Origin: Cupriavidus plantarum
Lineage (GTDB): Bacteria; Pseudomonadota; Gammaproteobacteria; Burkholderiales; Burkholderiaceae
Length of the DNA: 64,000 bases
Direction of reading: 5' to 3'
Assembly: GCF_905397285.1 (NCBI RefSeq)
Contig: NZ_CAJPUX010000001.1
Span: 1,488,001-1,552,000 of the forward strand
Shown here one piece after another: positions 26,832 to 34,724 of this stretch. Numbering within the stretch: position 1 is the first letter of the stretch; every line of letters starts with the position of its first letter. The notes below the pieces were generated by a model. That model had not been told where the DNA came from and searched no databases. It saw nothing but the letters and a program-made list of their open reading frames with translations. Made by a program: the position numbers and the translations under genes.

Positions 26832-27743
26832 TTACCGGGCAGGAGTCCCCGGCTGCCGCCATCCATGGACTTCCAATATCGCGTCGGCGAACGCTTCCGG
26901 CGCCTCTTGCGGAAGATTGTGGCCCACGTTGTCCACGACGCGGCGCTGGTGGCGGCCGGTGAAACGATGCAGATTGGACTGGTTTCCGGCCAGCGGCATG
27001 ACGCCGTCCGCGCCGCCATCGAGCGTGATCGCGGGAACGTTGATCGGCGGCGCGGCGGCCAACTGGCGCTCGATGTCGTCGAACTGAGGATCGCCCTCGA
27101 CCAATCCGAAACGATGCCGGTACGAATGCACGACGACGTCGACGAAATCGGGATTGTCAAAGGACGCCGCGCTACGCGCGAAGGTCTCCTCGGTGAAGTG
27201 CCACGTGGGCGACCACAGCGACCAGAGCAATCGGCAGAACTCGCGGCGATGCGCGGCAAGCCCTGCCCTCCCCCGTTCGCCATGAAGGTAATACTGATAC
27301 CAGAGCCGATACTCTTGTTCCGGCTGGGCGGGCTGCATGGCGGCGGCAATGTTCTGGATGTTGTAGCCGTTGACCGAAACCAGCCCTCCGACTCTCGATG
27401 GGTGAAGCGCGGCCACGATGCACGCGGCGCGGCCGCCCCAGTCGTATCCGCCGAGTATCGCGTCCCCGATATGCAGGCCGTCGAGCAGCGCCAGCAGATC
27501 CGCGCCCAGTGCCGCCTGCTGGCCGGAGCGCGGCGTATCGGGTGACAGGAAGCGCGTCGGCCCGTAGCCGCGCAGGTAGGGCCGGATGACGCGGGCCCCA
27601 TGCCGCTTCAAGCGCGGGACCACGTCGTCGTAGGTGTGGATGTCGTATGGAAATCCGTGCAGCAGCACGACGGGCCATCCGTCCGCCTCGCCCTGTTCGT
27701 CATAGGCGATGTCCAGCAGGCCGGTTTCGATGTGCTTGAGCAT
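26832..27743 (-). CDS. Alpha/beta hydrolase, epoxide-hydrolase-like
   Basis: A 303-residue hydrolase with the oxyanion motif HGFP (H29-P32) and nucleophile elbow GGYDWGG, so the nucleophile is Asp (D101), as in epoxide hydrolases and haloalkane dehalogenases. The acid is likely in LDGGADGVMP and the catalytic His in NVGHNLPQE. A strong GGAGGAGGG ribosome site precedes the ATG at 27743; the long extension upstream in this frame is antisense to the recombinase. The substrate is unknown. Confidence 0.86.
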   Translation of the reverse strand: MLKHIETGLLDIAYDEQGEADGWPVVLLHGFPYDIHTYDDVVPRLKRHGARVIRPYLRGYGPTRFLSPDTPRSGQQAALGADLLALLDGLHIGDAILGGYDWGGRAACIVAALHPSRVGGLVSVNGYNIQNIAAAMQPAQPEQEYRLWYQYYLHGERGRAGLAAHRREFCRLLWSLWSPTWHFTEETFARSAASFDNPDFVDVVVHSYRHRFGLVEGDPQFDDIERQLAAAPPINVPAITLDGGADGVMPLAGNQSNLHRFTGRHQRRVVDNVGHNLPQEAPEAFADAILEVHGWRQPGTPAR

Positions 27744-27823
27744 GTGCCCTCCTCCCTCTCGTCGCGCGGGGCGACGATATTGCAACGGTGACGCGACAGG
27801 ATGGGCCCATCGGCGGGCGATGG

Positions 27824-29656
27824 TCAATACATGCCGGCCTGATCGAGTTCCCGCGCGCGCCGCGCATCTTCCGCGTGGACGTAGACCGATGTGGTGGCCA
27901 GCGACGCGTGGCCAAGCTGGTGCTGCACGACGTCGAGCGCCACGCCGCGCGCGATCGCGTGAGAGCCGAACGTATGGCGCAGCCAGTGCGCGCTGGCCTG
28001 CGCGAGGCGCGCCGCGGCGGCGGCGTCCTCGGTCTTGAGAACGTCGGCCGCCTGCGCGAAGAACCCCTTCCAGATCGCGTCGAGCTGCGCTACGGAGAGC
28101 TTGCCGCTGGCACCGTCGTTCTTGACGCGGCCGATCAGCGGCGTGGCCGGATGCAGGCGTTCGAACTCGCGCACGAGCCCACGCGCCTGCAGGTAGTCGC
28201 GCAGGGCCTCGATCACGGGCGCGGGCACATGGACCTCGCGGGCGCGCGTGCCCTTGCCGATGAACGACAGCGTCCACACGCCGCGCTGATCGGCCGAGAG
28301 ATCCTGCTGGCGCAGATCGCCAACGGTGACCTGCGCCTGCTCGGAGATGCGCAGGCCCGTGGCATAGGCAAAGCGCAACAGGAACTGCATGCGGGCGGTG
28401 CGCGCGTCATCGGGCGGCAGCCCCGCGGCGAAGCCGCGCAGGAATTGCCATTGCGCGTCGGTGAAGCTGCGCGCCACCTTGATGCGGCCCTGCCCCGCCG
28501 CTTTCGGCTTTGGCAGCAGCGCGAACGGGTTGTAGCGCAGGTACTGCGCGCTGACGAGCCATGCGCAAAGGCTCTTTACGATCGTGTAGGCCTGGCGCAC
28601 GCTGCCCGGCGATAGCGGCCCCTCGAAGGGGCGCCAGTCGAAGCGATAGCGCGGCGTCCCGCGCGGTCCCACCCATTGCGCGGCGGGCTGAGGATCGGCG
28701 AGGAACGCGAGATACGCACTGCAATCCTCGACGGTCAGGTCGGACAGCGCCTTGCCGCGCGCGAAGACGGCCCACAGTAGAAAGCGCTCGGCCTGCGTGC
28801 GATAGGCACGCCATGTGTGGCCGCCGATGGGGGGATGGACGCCGAGCCACGCATGAATCGCCATGAGGTCGTTCTGCGCGGCAATGCGCTGCTCGCTGCC
28901 GGCGTTCGCGCGGTTGTGGCCCTGGCGGCCGTCGAGGGCCGGCGGCAGCAACAGCGATTCGAGCGGGGCGACCATCGCGGCGGGCGGGCGAAGGCTTGCA
29001 AGCTCGGCGGCGGTCGCGCTGCGTCGGGGGACCAGTGCGGCGGCGGGAATGGCGCCCAGCTCGGCGGCGAACTCCGCCAGCCATGCTTCGATGCGCCGGG
29101 CCGTGTGGGCGCCGATGCGGTCCACACGCTGGAACCACCGCGCGCCACCCTGCGCGATGCCGGCCTGCAGCATCGCGAGCGTGGTCATGCCTGCTGCGGT
29201 GAGGCGCTGTGCGATGGCGGGTGTGAACCAGCCCGCGACCGCATCGTCGGGAGCGGGTCTTGCGGCGAGCAGCGGCTGCAGTTCCTCGAGCGCGCGCTGT
29301 TGGCGTTTGCGTCTTGCGATGCGGGCGGCGGCCGTCTCGCCGGCCGGCGGATGGAATAGCGCGTGCCAGGCAGACTCGCTCCAGCGGCGTTGCGGTGTGC
29401 CGCCCTCCCCCGCCGCGGCCCTGCTTCGCGTGGCGAGGCGGCGGACGCCCCGGGCCAGTTCCTCCGCGATCCAGTCCACGGTCGCGCGGGCGACGCGGAG
29501 GTCGAGCCCCGTATCGAGATACCGGTCGGCCAGCCGGGCGAGGTCGACGCCTTCGAGCCAGCCACGGTAGAACGCGAAGTGATGGGGGCCGAGCAGCCTG
29601 TCGGGGGCGATGGCGGCGCGCTGGCGTCGGACGGGTTCTTTTTCTGGGACTGGCAC
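27824..29656 (-). CDS. Lone tyrosine recombinase (phage-integrase family) with long N-terminal region
   Basis: A 610-residue protein. The C-terminal catalytic domain has all the standard residues: R436 (ATGLRISE), H557 and R560 (HWLRH), H583 (LGHAS) and nucleophile Y592. A core-binding domain precedes it (about 270-380). The first 250 residues form a DUF3701-like region with a helix-hairpin-helix segment (GMTTLAMLQAGIAQ). Intact catalysis suggests an active enzyme. No phage genes, tRNA, or att-like repeats are visible nearby, so it is not obviously part of a mobile element. Confidence 0.86.
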   Translation of the reverse strand: MPVPEKEPVRRQRAAIAPDRLLGPHHFAFYRGWLEGVDLARLADRYLDTGLDLRVARATVDWIAEELARGVRRLATRSRAAAGEGGTPQRRWSESAWHALFHPPAGETAAARIARRKRQQRALEELQPLLAARPAPDDAVAGWFTPAIAQRLTAAGMTTLAMLQAGIAQGGARWFQRVDRIGAHTARRIEAWLAEFAAELGAIPAAALVPRRSATAAELASLRPPAAMVAPLESLLLPPALDGRQGHNRANAGSEQRIAAQNDLMAIHAWLGVHPPIGGHTWRAYRTQAERFLLWAVFARGKALSDLTVEDCSAYLAFLADPQPAAQWVGPRGTPRYRFDWRPFEGPLSPGSVRQAYTIVKSLCAWLVSAQYLRYNPFALLPKPKAAGQGRIKVARSFTDAQWQFLRGFAAGLPPDDARTARMQFLLRFAYATGLRISEQAQVTVGDLRQQDLSADQRGVWTLSFIGKGTRAREVHVPAPVIEALRDYLQARGLVREFERLHPATPLIGRVKNDGASGKLSVAQLDAIWKGFFAQAADVLKTEDAAAAARLAQASAHWLRHTFGSHAIARGVALDVVQHQLGHASLATTSVYVHAEDARRARELDQAGMY

Positions 29657-29810
29657 GGACTATCGCAATAAAACTCGGGGCAAAACGGGTTTCCGGATGA
29701 TACCTCAGCGGTGGGACTTCCGGGATTAAAGTTTCCATCGAGATAATGGTAGTTATCAAGATATGCGATTCGTATCGGCGCGACTTCCGACGACCTTCCG
29801 ACTGCCTTTC

Positions 29811-29834
29811 GACGACGTTGTCGAGCTCGTCGTC
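29811..29834 (-). repeat. Inverted repeat at the end of a FUSC gene
   Basis: GACGACG and CGTCGTC pair perfectly around a 10-bp loop, overlapping the stop codon of the FUSC gene at 29833. It could serve as a weak terminator but no T run follows on the minus strand. Confidence 0.3.
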
Positions 29835-31785
29835 AACGCGCGGTCTCATGCCCTCCAAGCGTGACGCCCAACACAACCAGCGCGCTTTCCACGCTGGCCG
29901 CGAGTTCCCGATCCCGCAACTGCGATGCTTCGGCCAACGCCACGTGAATCCACGTCTGCAACGCGGGCGGCACTGTCCCCGCGCTCCCCGTCCGCGCCTG
30001 CGTATGAAAATGCCGCGCGACGATGGCCAACACGCGTCGCACGGCCTTCCGGAGCGGCCCGCGCAACGATGGCAATGCCCGTTGCAACGCCATCGTGCAA
30101 AAGCCGATCTGCAGTTCGGCGAAGCCATCCGACGCCACCTTCCCACGCGTCGCGCCAAGCCGCGGCGTCAGCTGACCGAGCCGGTCCAGCATGCGCGCGC
30201 CGAAGCCCGCGCCCGAGGCCGGGATATCGACCGCGCGCCAGGTGGCCGCGCGCGCCAGGTCGTGCCAGCTTGCGCGAATCAGCCGGCGGGCCACGGCTTG
30301 CGAGCCGAAGGGGCGGACGAGCATGGCCCACAGCGGCGCGAACAGCAATGCCGCGGCGTTGGCGAGGTAAGTGTTGAACAATCCGATGAAATTGGCGTCG
30401 TGGATGCTCTGGACGTTGGTGAACGACGCTGTGGTGATGGCGAGCAGCATCGCCACCACGTTATACCCGGGACGCGCGATGAGCGCGCCGATGCCGACGT
30501 ACGGCAAGGCAAGCAGGCCAGTCAGTGCTTCGAAGGTCTGGGCATAGGGCAGCACCACGAACAGGAAGAACAACGAGATCGTCGCGCAGACGGCGCCCCA
30601 TTTGATGAACAGGCGTGCCACGGGGCGCGGTTCATGGACCGTCGCAAAAAAGCAGCACGCGATCGACGACAGCGCCACGGGGCCGCCACCGTCTTGCCAG
30701 CCGGAGAGGATCCACAGCATGCCGACACAGAAGACAGCCAGCCCTGCCGACGCCGCGTTGAACAACAGCATGCCGTGATCGTGATGCAGCCCGTCCGCGT
30801 CCTCGCTCTCGCTGGATGAGCCGGCGCCCGCCCCTTCACCGGCGCCCGCCCCTTCACCGGTGCCTGCCTCTCGCCCCCTTGCCCCGCCGTCGCTTTCGCG
30901 ACTGGCAGCGCCGGCCCGATCCCCAATCCCCCGCTGCAGCGTCACGCAGGTTCGCATCAGCGCCTCATGCCGCGCCCGGAGCCGCGCCACCGCGGTCTCC
31001 AGCGCGGCAGGCGGCAAGGCCACCGCGCTGCCCTCGCGCTTTGCATGCAACACGGTGTCTAGCGCGGCAAGCACCGGCATCACGCTCGACATCCGCGCAC
31101 GCAGCGCGCGAGCCCGCGCCACCGTCCCCCGGCTCTCGGTATCGAAAGACAACTGTTCGATCATCTGGTCCAGCGCCAGCATGTCCGTCGCCAGCCGATA
31201 TCGCCCGGCATCCGCCCGCGGATGACCGGCCGCAATGTCGCGCGCCCACGCCTCCGCATCGTCGAGCCACTGCTGTGCCCGCGCCCGCAATGCCGGCGCC
31301 ACGCGCGCGGGAAAGACGATGGCTCCCACCAGCGATGCGCACACGATGCCGATGACGATCTCCTCCACCCGAGACACCGCAATGTCGAACACATCGGCGG
31401 GCGCCATCACCGTCGGCAGCGCGACGATCGGCAGCGTATAGGCCGCGAGCAGAAACACATAACTCCGCGGCGACCGCTGCAATAGCGAGAGATAAACGAG
31501 CAGAACGATCCAGAGTCCGATGGCCCCGGTCAGCACGATCGGCATATTGACGAGCAGCGGAACCGTGATCACCGCGGCGGCCGCCCCGAGCACCGTGCCA
31601 GCGACACGATACGCAGCCTTGGAACGCGTCGCGCCCGTCAGAGGATTCGCGACGAAATAGACCGTGGCCATCGCCCAGTAAGGACGGGTCAGACCGAAAG
31701 AGAGCGCGACGTACAGGGCCAGCATCGCGGCCACGAATGCCTTCAGCGAGAACAGCCACTGCCGGGCATTGGGCCAGTGCGCCAT
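29833..31785 (-). CDS. FUSC-family efflux protein (AaeB/YccS-like), first copy
   Basis: A 650-residue inner-membrane protein with two blocks of about six helices (about residues 10-170 and 350-500) separated by a cytosolic linker. This is the layout of fusaric-acid-resistance and aromatic-acid exporters. The N-terminal FGLTRPYWAMATVYFVANPLTG matches the family core. An 18-bp tandem repeat (30821-30868) creates a Gly/Ala/Glu-rich segment in the linker near residues 305-322. AaeB-type pumps often work with a membrane-fusion partner, not seen here. The LysR gene at 31913 is divergent and may regulate it. Confidence 0.86.
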   Translation of the reverse strand: MAHWPNARQWLFSLKAFVAAMLALYVALSFGLTRPYWAMATVYFVANPLTGATRSKAAYRVAGTVLGAAAAVITVPLLVNMPIVLTGAIGLWIVLLVYLSLLQRSPRSYVFLLAAYTLPIVALPTVMAPADVFDIAVSRVEEIVIGIVCASLVGAIVFPARVAPALRARAQQWLDDAEAWARDIAAGHPRADAGRYRLATDMLALDQMIEQLSFDTESRGTVARARALRARMSSVMPVLAALDTVLHAKREGSAVALPPAALETAVARLRARHEALMRTCVTLQRGIGDRAGAASRESDGGARGREAGTGEGAGAGEGAGAGSSSESEDADGLHHDHGMLLFNAASAGLAVFCVGMLWILSGWQDGGGPVALSSIACCFFATVHEPRPVARLFIKWGAVCATISLFFLFVVLPYAQTFEALTGLLALPYVGIGALIARPGYNVVAMLLAITTASFTNVQSIHDANFIGLFNTYLANAAALLFAPLWAMLVRPFGSQAVARRLIRASWHDLARAATWRAVDIPASGAGFGARMLDRLGQLTPRLGATRGKVASDGFAELQIGFCTMALQRALPSLRGPLRKAVRRVLAIVARHFHTQARTGSAGTVPPALQTWIHVALAEASQLRDRELAASVESALVVLGVTLGGHETAR

Positions 31786-31912
31786 AACATGTCACACGCC
31801 GGCGGTTCGGCGCGATTGCGGGGTAGAGATGCCAAGTGTAGTGGCCGCGCGAATATTCCCTGCATGATTTAATATGCCGCCAACCAGTCGGAATTTTCAT
31901 AGCGAGACCCAC

Positions 31913-32869
31913 ATGCCGATCGACATCCGCGCGCTGCGCTACTTCGTGGAAACCGCGCGCCAGAAGAGCTTCACGCAGGCCGCGTCGTCCCTGTACGTGA
32001 CGCAGTCCACCATCAGCAAGATGGTCAGGCAGCTCGAGGACGAGATCGGCCAGCCGCTGCTGATCCGGGAAGGGAAATCCGTGCGGCTGACAGACGTTGG
32101 CAAGGTGGTCTACGAGCGCGGCCAGGAAGCGCTCGGCGTGGTGCACCGGCTGACGCTGGAAGTGGCCGACCTCTCATCGTTGGGACGCGGGCAACTGCAC
32201 GTGGGGATTCCGCCGATGGTCAACCTGTTCTTCTCCCCCGCCGTCAGCGCATTTCGCAAGCGCTATCCAAACCTGCAACTGACGCTGGCGGAGCATGGCG
32301 GACAGGTGATCGAGCAACAGGTCGCCAATGGCGAGATTGAGGTGGGCGCGACCGTGCTGCCCGGCGACAGCGGACTCGCGCTGGAAACGCGGCAGTTCGC
32401 GAAGTATCCCATCTGGGTCGTGGGCCCGCGCGACGCGGCGTGGGCGAAGGAACGCAGTGCGGGCCGTACTGCGACGCGTACCGCGGGACGCACCACGGGA
32501 CGCACCGCGGTCGGCACGATCTCCCTGCACGCGCTGAGCCAGGAGCCGCTGGTCATGCTGACCGAAGCCTTCTCCCTGACGCGCACGATGCGCCAGATCT
32601 TCCTGGAGGCGCGCATCGAGCCCAGAGTCGTCGCGCAAAGCGGCCACTGGGATTTTCTGGCATCGATGGCCGCTGCGGGACTGGGCACCACGTTCCTGCC
32701 GGAACCGCTCGTCGCACGGCTCGAGTCGCGCGACAGGCTGGCCGTCGCGCGACTCATCGAGCCGACTGTGGACTGGACGCTCGCCCACATCTGGTCGCCG
32801 GGGCGCTACCTGTCGCACGCGGCCAGGGCGTGGCTGGACGTATGCGACGAGGTAATGGGGGCCGAGTAA
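31913..32869 (+). CDS. LysR-family regulator divergent from a FUSC gene
   Basis: A 318-residue LysR protein. The HTH includes FTQAASSLYVTQSTISKMVRQLEDEIG and the effector domain runs from about residue 90. This branch resembles CynR/CidR-like activators. A repeat-derived RTAGRTTGRTAVGT loop (32463-32513) is inserted in the effector domain. I chose the start MPIDIRALRYF at 31913. The 3' end lies in a 15-bp tandem duplication that repeats the stop codon region. Confidence 0.86.
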   Translation: MPIDIRALRYFVETARQKSFTQAASSLYVTQSTISKMVRQLEDEIGQPLLIREGKSVRLTDVGKVVYERGQEALGVVHRLTLEVADLSSLGRGQLHVGIPPMVNLFFSPAVSAFRKRYPNLQLTLAEHGGQVIEQQVANGEIEVGATVLPGDSGLALETRQFAKYPIWVVGPRDAAWAKERSAGRTATRTAGRTTGRTAVGTISLHALSQEPLVMLTEAFSLTRTMRQIFLEARIEPRVVAQSGHWDFLASMAAAGLGTTFLPEPLVARLESRDRLAVARLIEPTVDWTLAHIWSPGRYLSHAARAWLDVCDEVMGAE

Positions 32870-32960
32870 TGGGCGGCCGAATAATGGGCAGCGCGGCGAA
32901 AACATGACGCCGAAAGACGCTGAGAGACGCTGAGAGACGCTGAGGGACGCTGAGGGACGC
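32860..32960 (+). repeat. Two adjacent short tandem arrays between convergent genes
   Basis: GGCCGAGTAATGGGC (32860-32874) is followed by GGCCGAATAATGGGC (32875-32889), a 15-bp duplication with one change that spans the LysR stop. Then about 4.5 copies of a 10-bp unit (AGACGCTGAG and GGACGCTGAG) fill 32915-32960. The arrays end just before the stop of the CoA-transferase gene. Confidence 0.85.
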
Positions 32961-32965
32961 GGCGG

Positions 32966-34522
32966 TCAGGCCGCGAGCGGCTCCGCGGTCGTCACGGGCG
33001 CGGCCGCGCGCGTGGGCATCGCCACCGGCGCCGGCAGCATCGTGCCCGTGTCGCGATACCGCAGATGCATCGCAAAGGCTTCCTCCAGCAGATGCGGCGT
33101 CTGGCCGCCCCGCGCGCAGGCGCGCTCGAAGTAGTCCTGCAGCATGCCGCGATAGGCCGGATCCACGCAGTTGTCGATGATCGCCCGCGCCCGTTCGCGC
33201 GGCGCCAGGCCGCGCAGGTCCGCGAGGCCGTGCTCGGTCACAAGGATATCCACGTCGTGCTCGGCGTTGTCCACGTGGGGCACCATCGGCACGATGCTCG
33301 AGATCTTGCCGCCCTTGGCCACCGACTTGGTGACGAACACGGACAGATGCGCATTGCGCGCGAAGTCGCCCGAGCCGCCGATGCCGTTCATCATGTGCGT
33401 GCCGCCGACGTGCGTCGAGTTGACGTTCCCGTAGATATCGCACTCGAGCGCGGTATTGATCGTGATGGGGCCAAGCCTGCGCAGGACCTCCGGATGATTG
33501 CTGATTTCCTGCGGCCGCAGGACGAGCCGCGACTTGTAGTGCGCGATGTTGTTCAGCACGTGCTCATACACCGGCGCGGACAGCGTCATCGACGAGGCCG
33601 AGGCAAACCGAAGCTTGCCCGCATCGAGCAACGCAATGGTGCTGTCCTGCAGCACTTCGGAATACATTGTCAGGTCATGGAACGGCGAATCGGCGAGGCC
33701 ATGCAGCACGGCGTTGGCGATCGTGCCGATGCCGGCCTGCAGCGGCAGCAGCGACGGCGGCAGCCGGCCGGCCTTCACTTCATTCTCGAGCAGTCCGATC
33801 AGATGGCCGGCGATGCGGCGCGTCTCGTCGTCGGGCGCCGCGGCGTTCGACGGGCTGTCGTCGTGCTGCGTGATGACGATGGCGGCGATCCTGGCGGGAT
33901 CCACGGGAATATAGGTCAGCCCGATGCGCTGCTCGACCTCCGTGAGCGGAATCGGCTGGCGATGCGGACGCGACGCGGGCGACACCACGTCATGCAGCCC
34001 TTCCAGCGCTGCTGGCATGTTGAGGTTGATCTCGACGATGATCTTCCGGGCCTGCATCGCGAAGGTTGCGGAGTTGCCCACCGAGGTGGTCGGCACGATG
34101 CCGCCCGTTTCCGTGATGGCGCATGCCTCGATCACGGCGACGTCCACCGGCGCGATCTGGCCGCCGCGCAGGAGTTCGGCGGTCTCTCCGAGATGCTGGT
34201 CGATGAACATCACCTCGCCATCGTTGATCTTGCGACGGAGCGTGGCATCGGACTGGAACGGCAGCCGGCGCGCGAGCACATGGCGCTCGGCGAGGATCTT
34301 GTCGGTGTCGTTGCCCAGCGATGCGCCGGTGATCAGCGTGATTTGCAGCGGATCCGTCTCCGCCCGCTTCGCCAGTGCCAGCGGCACTGCCTTGGCGTCG
34401 CCCGCGCGGGTGAACCCGCTCATGCCGACGGTCATGCCGTCTTGAATCAGGGCGGCAGCATCTTCCGCCGACATGATCTTGTCCTGGAGGCTCGCCAGCC
34501 GGATCCGATCGCGATACATCAT
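32966..34522 (-). CDS. Acetyl-CoA hydrolase/transferase, probable succinyl-CoA:acetate CoA-transferase
   Basis: A 518-residue class I CoA-transferase. The N-terminal GMTVGMSGFT domain is followed by the characteristic C-terminal segments: a catalytic-Glu region in NTALECDIYGNVNST and the glycine-rich GIGGSGDFARNAHLS. The length and motifs fit the Cat1/Ach1/AarC group, which moves CoA between succinyl-CoA and acetate or propionate. A GAAGGAG site precedes the ATG pair at 34522. It stands alone, convergent with the LysR gene. Confidence 0.88.
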   Translation of the reverse strand: MMYRDRIRLASLQDKIMSAEDAAALIQDGMTVGMSGFTRAGDAKAVPLALAKRAETDPLQITLITGASLGNDTDKILAERHVLARRLPFQSDATLRRKINDGEVMFIDQHLGETAELLRGGQIAPVDVAVIEACAITETGGIVPTTSVGNSATFAMQARKIIVEINLNMPAALEGLHDVVSPASRPHRQPIPLTEVEQRIGLTYIPVDPARIAAIVITQHDDSPSNAAAPDDETRRIAGHLIGLLENEVKAGRLPPSLLPLQAGIGTIANAVLHGLADSPFHDLTMYSEVLQDSTIALLDAGKLRFASASSMTLSAPVYEHVLNNIAHYKSRLVLRPQEISNHPEVLRRLGPITINTALECDIYGNVNSTHVGGTHMMNGIGGSGDFARNAHLSVFVTKSVAKGGKISSIVPMVPHVDNAEHDVDILVTEHGLADLRGLAPRERARAIIDNCVDPAYRGMLQDYFERACARGGQTPHLLEEAFAMHLRYRDTGTMLPAPVAMPTRAAAPVTTAEPLAA

Positions 34523-34724
34523 GTCTCCTTCTGCGGCGCGCATGCGCCTTGTTCATGACTGGAGTGTAGCGAGCGCGATCTATTCCAGTGATGACATAAA
34601 CGCCTCGACGCCAGTCGGGTTTTTCATGGTGTGACCCCCGACCATCGTCGAGCTTGCCGGAATCCCCGGGCTATCTAGAATGGGGTAGCAGCCACATCGC
34701 CTCCCCGACACGCCAAAAGGTCTC

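Noticed and set aside
27824-29656. Integrative element or prophage around the tyrosine recombinase
   Set aside because: Neighbours are ordinary metabolic and transport genes, with no phage genes, tRNA or direct att repeats seen.
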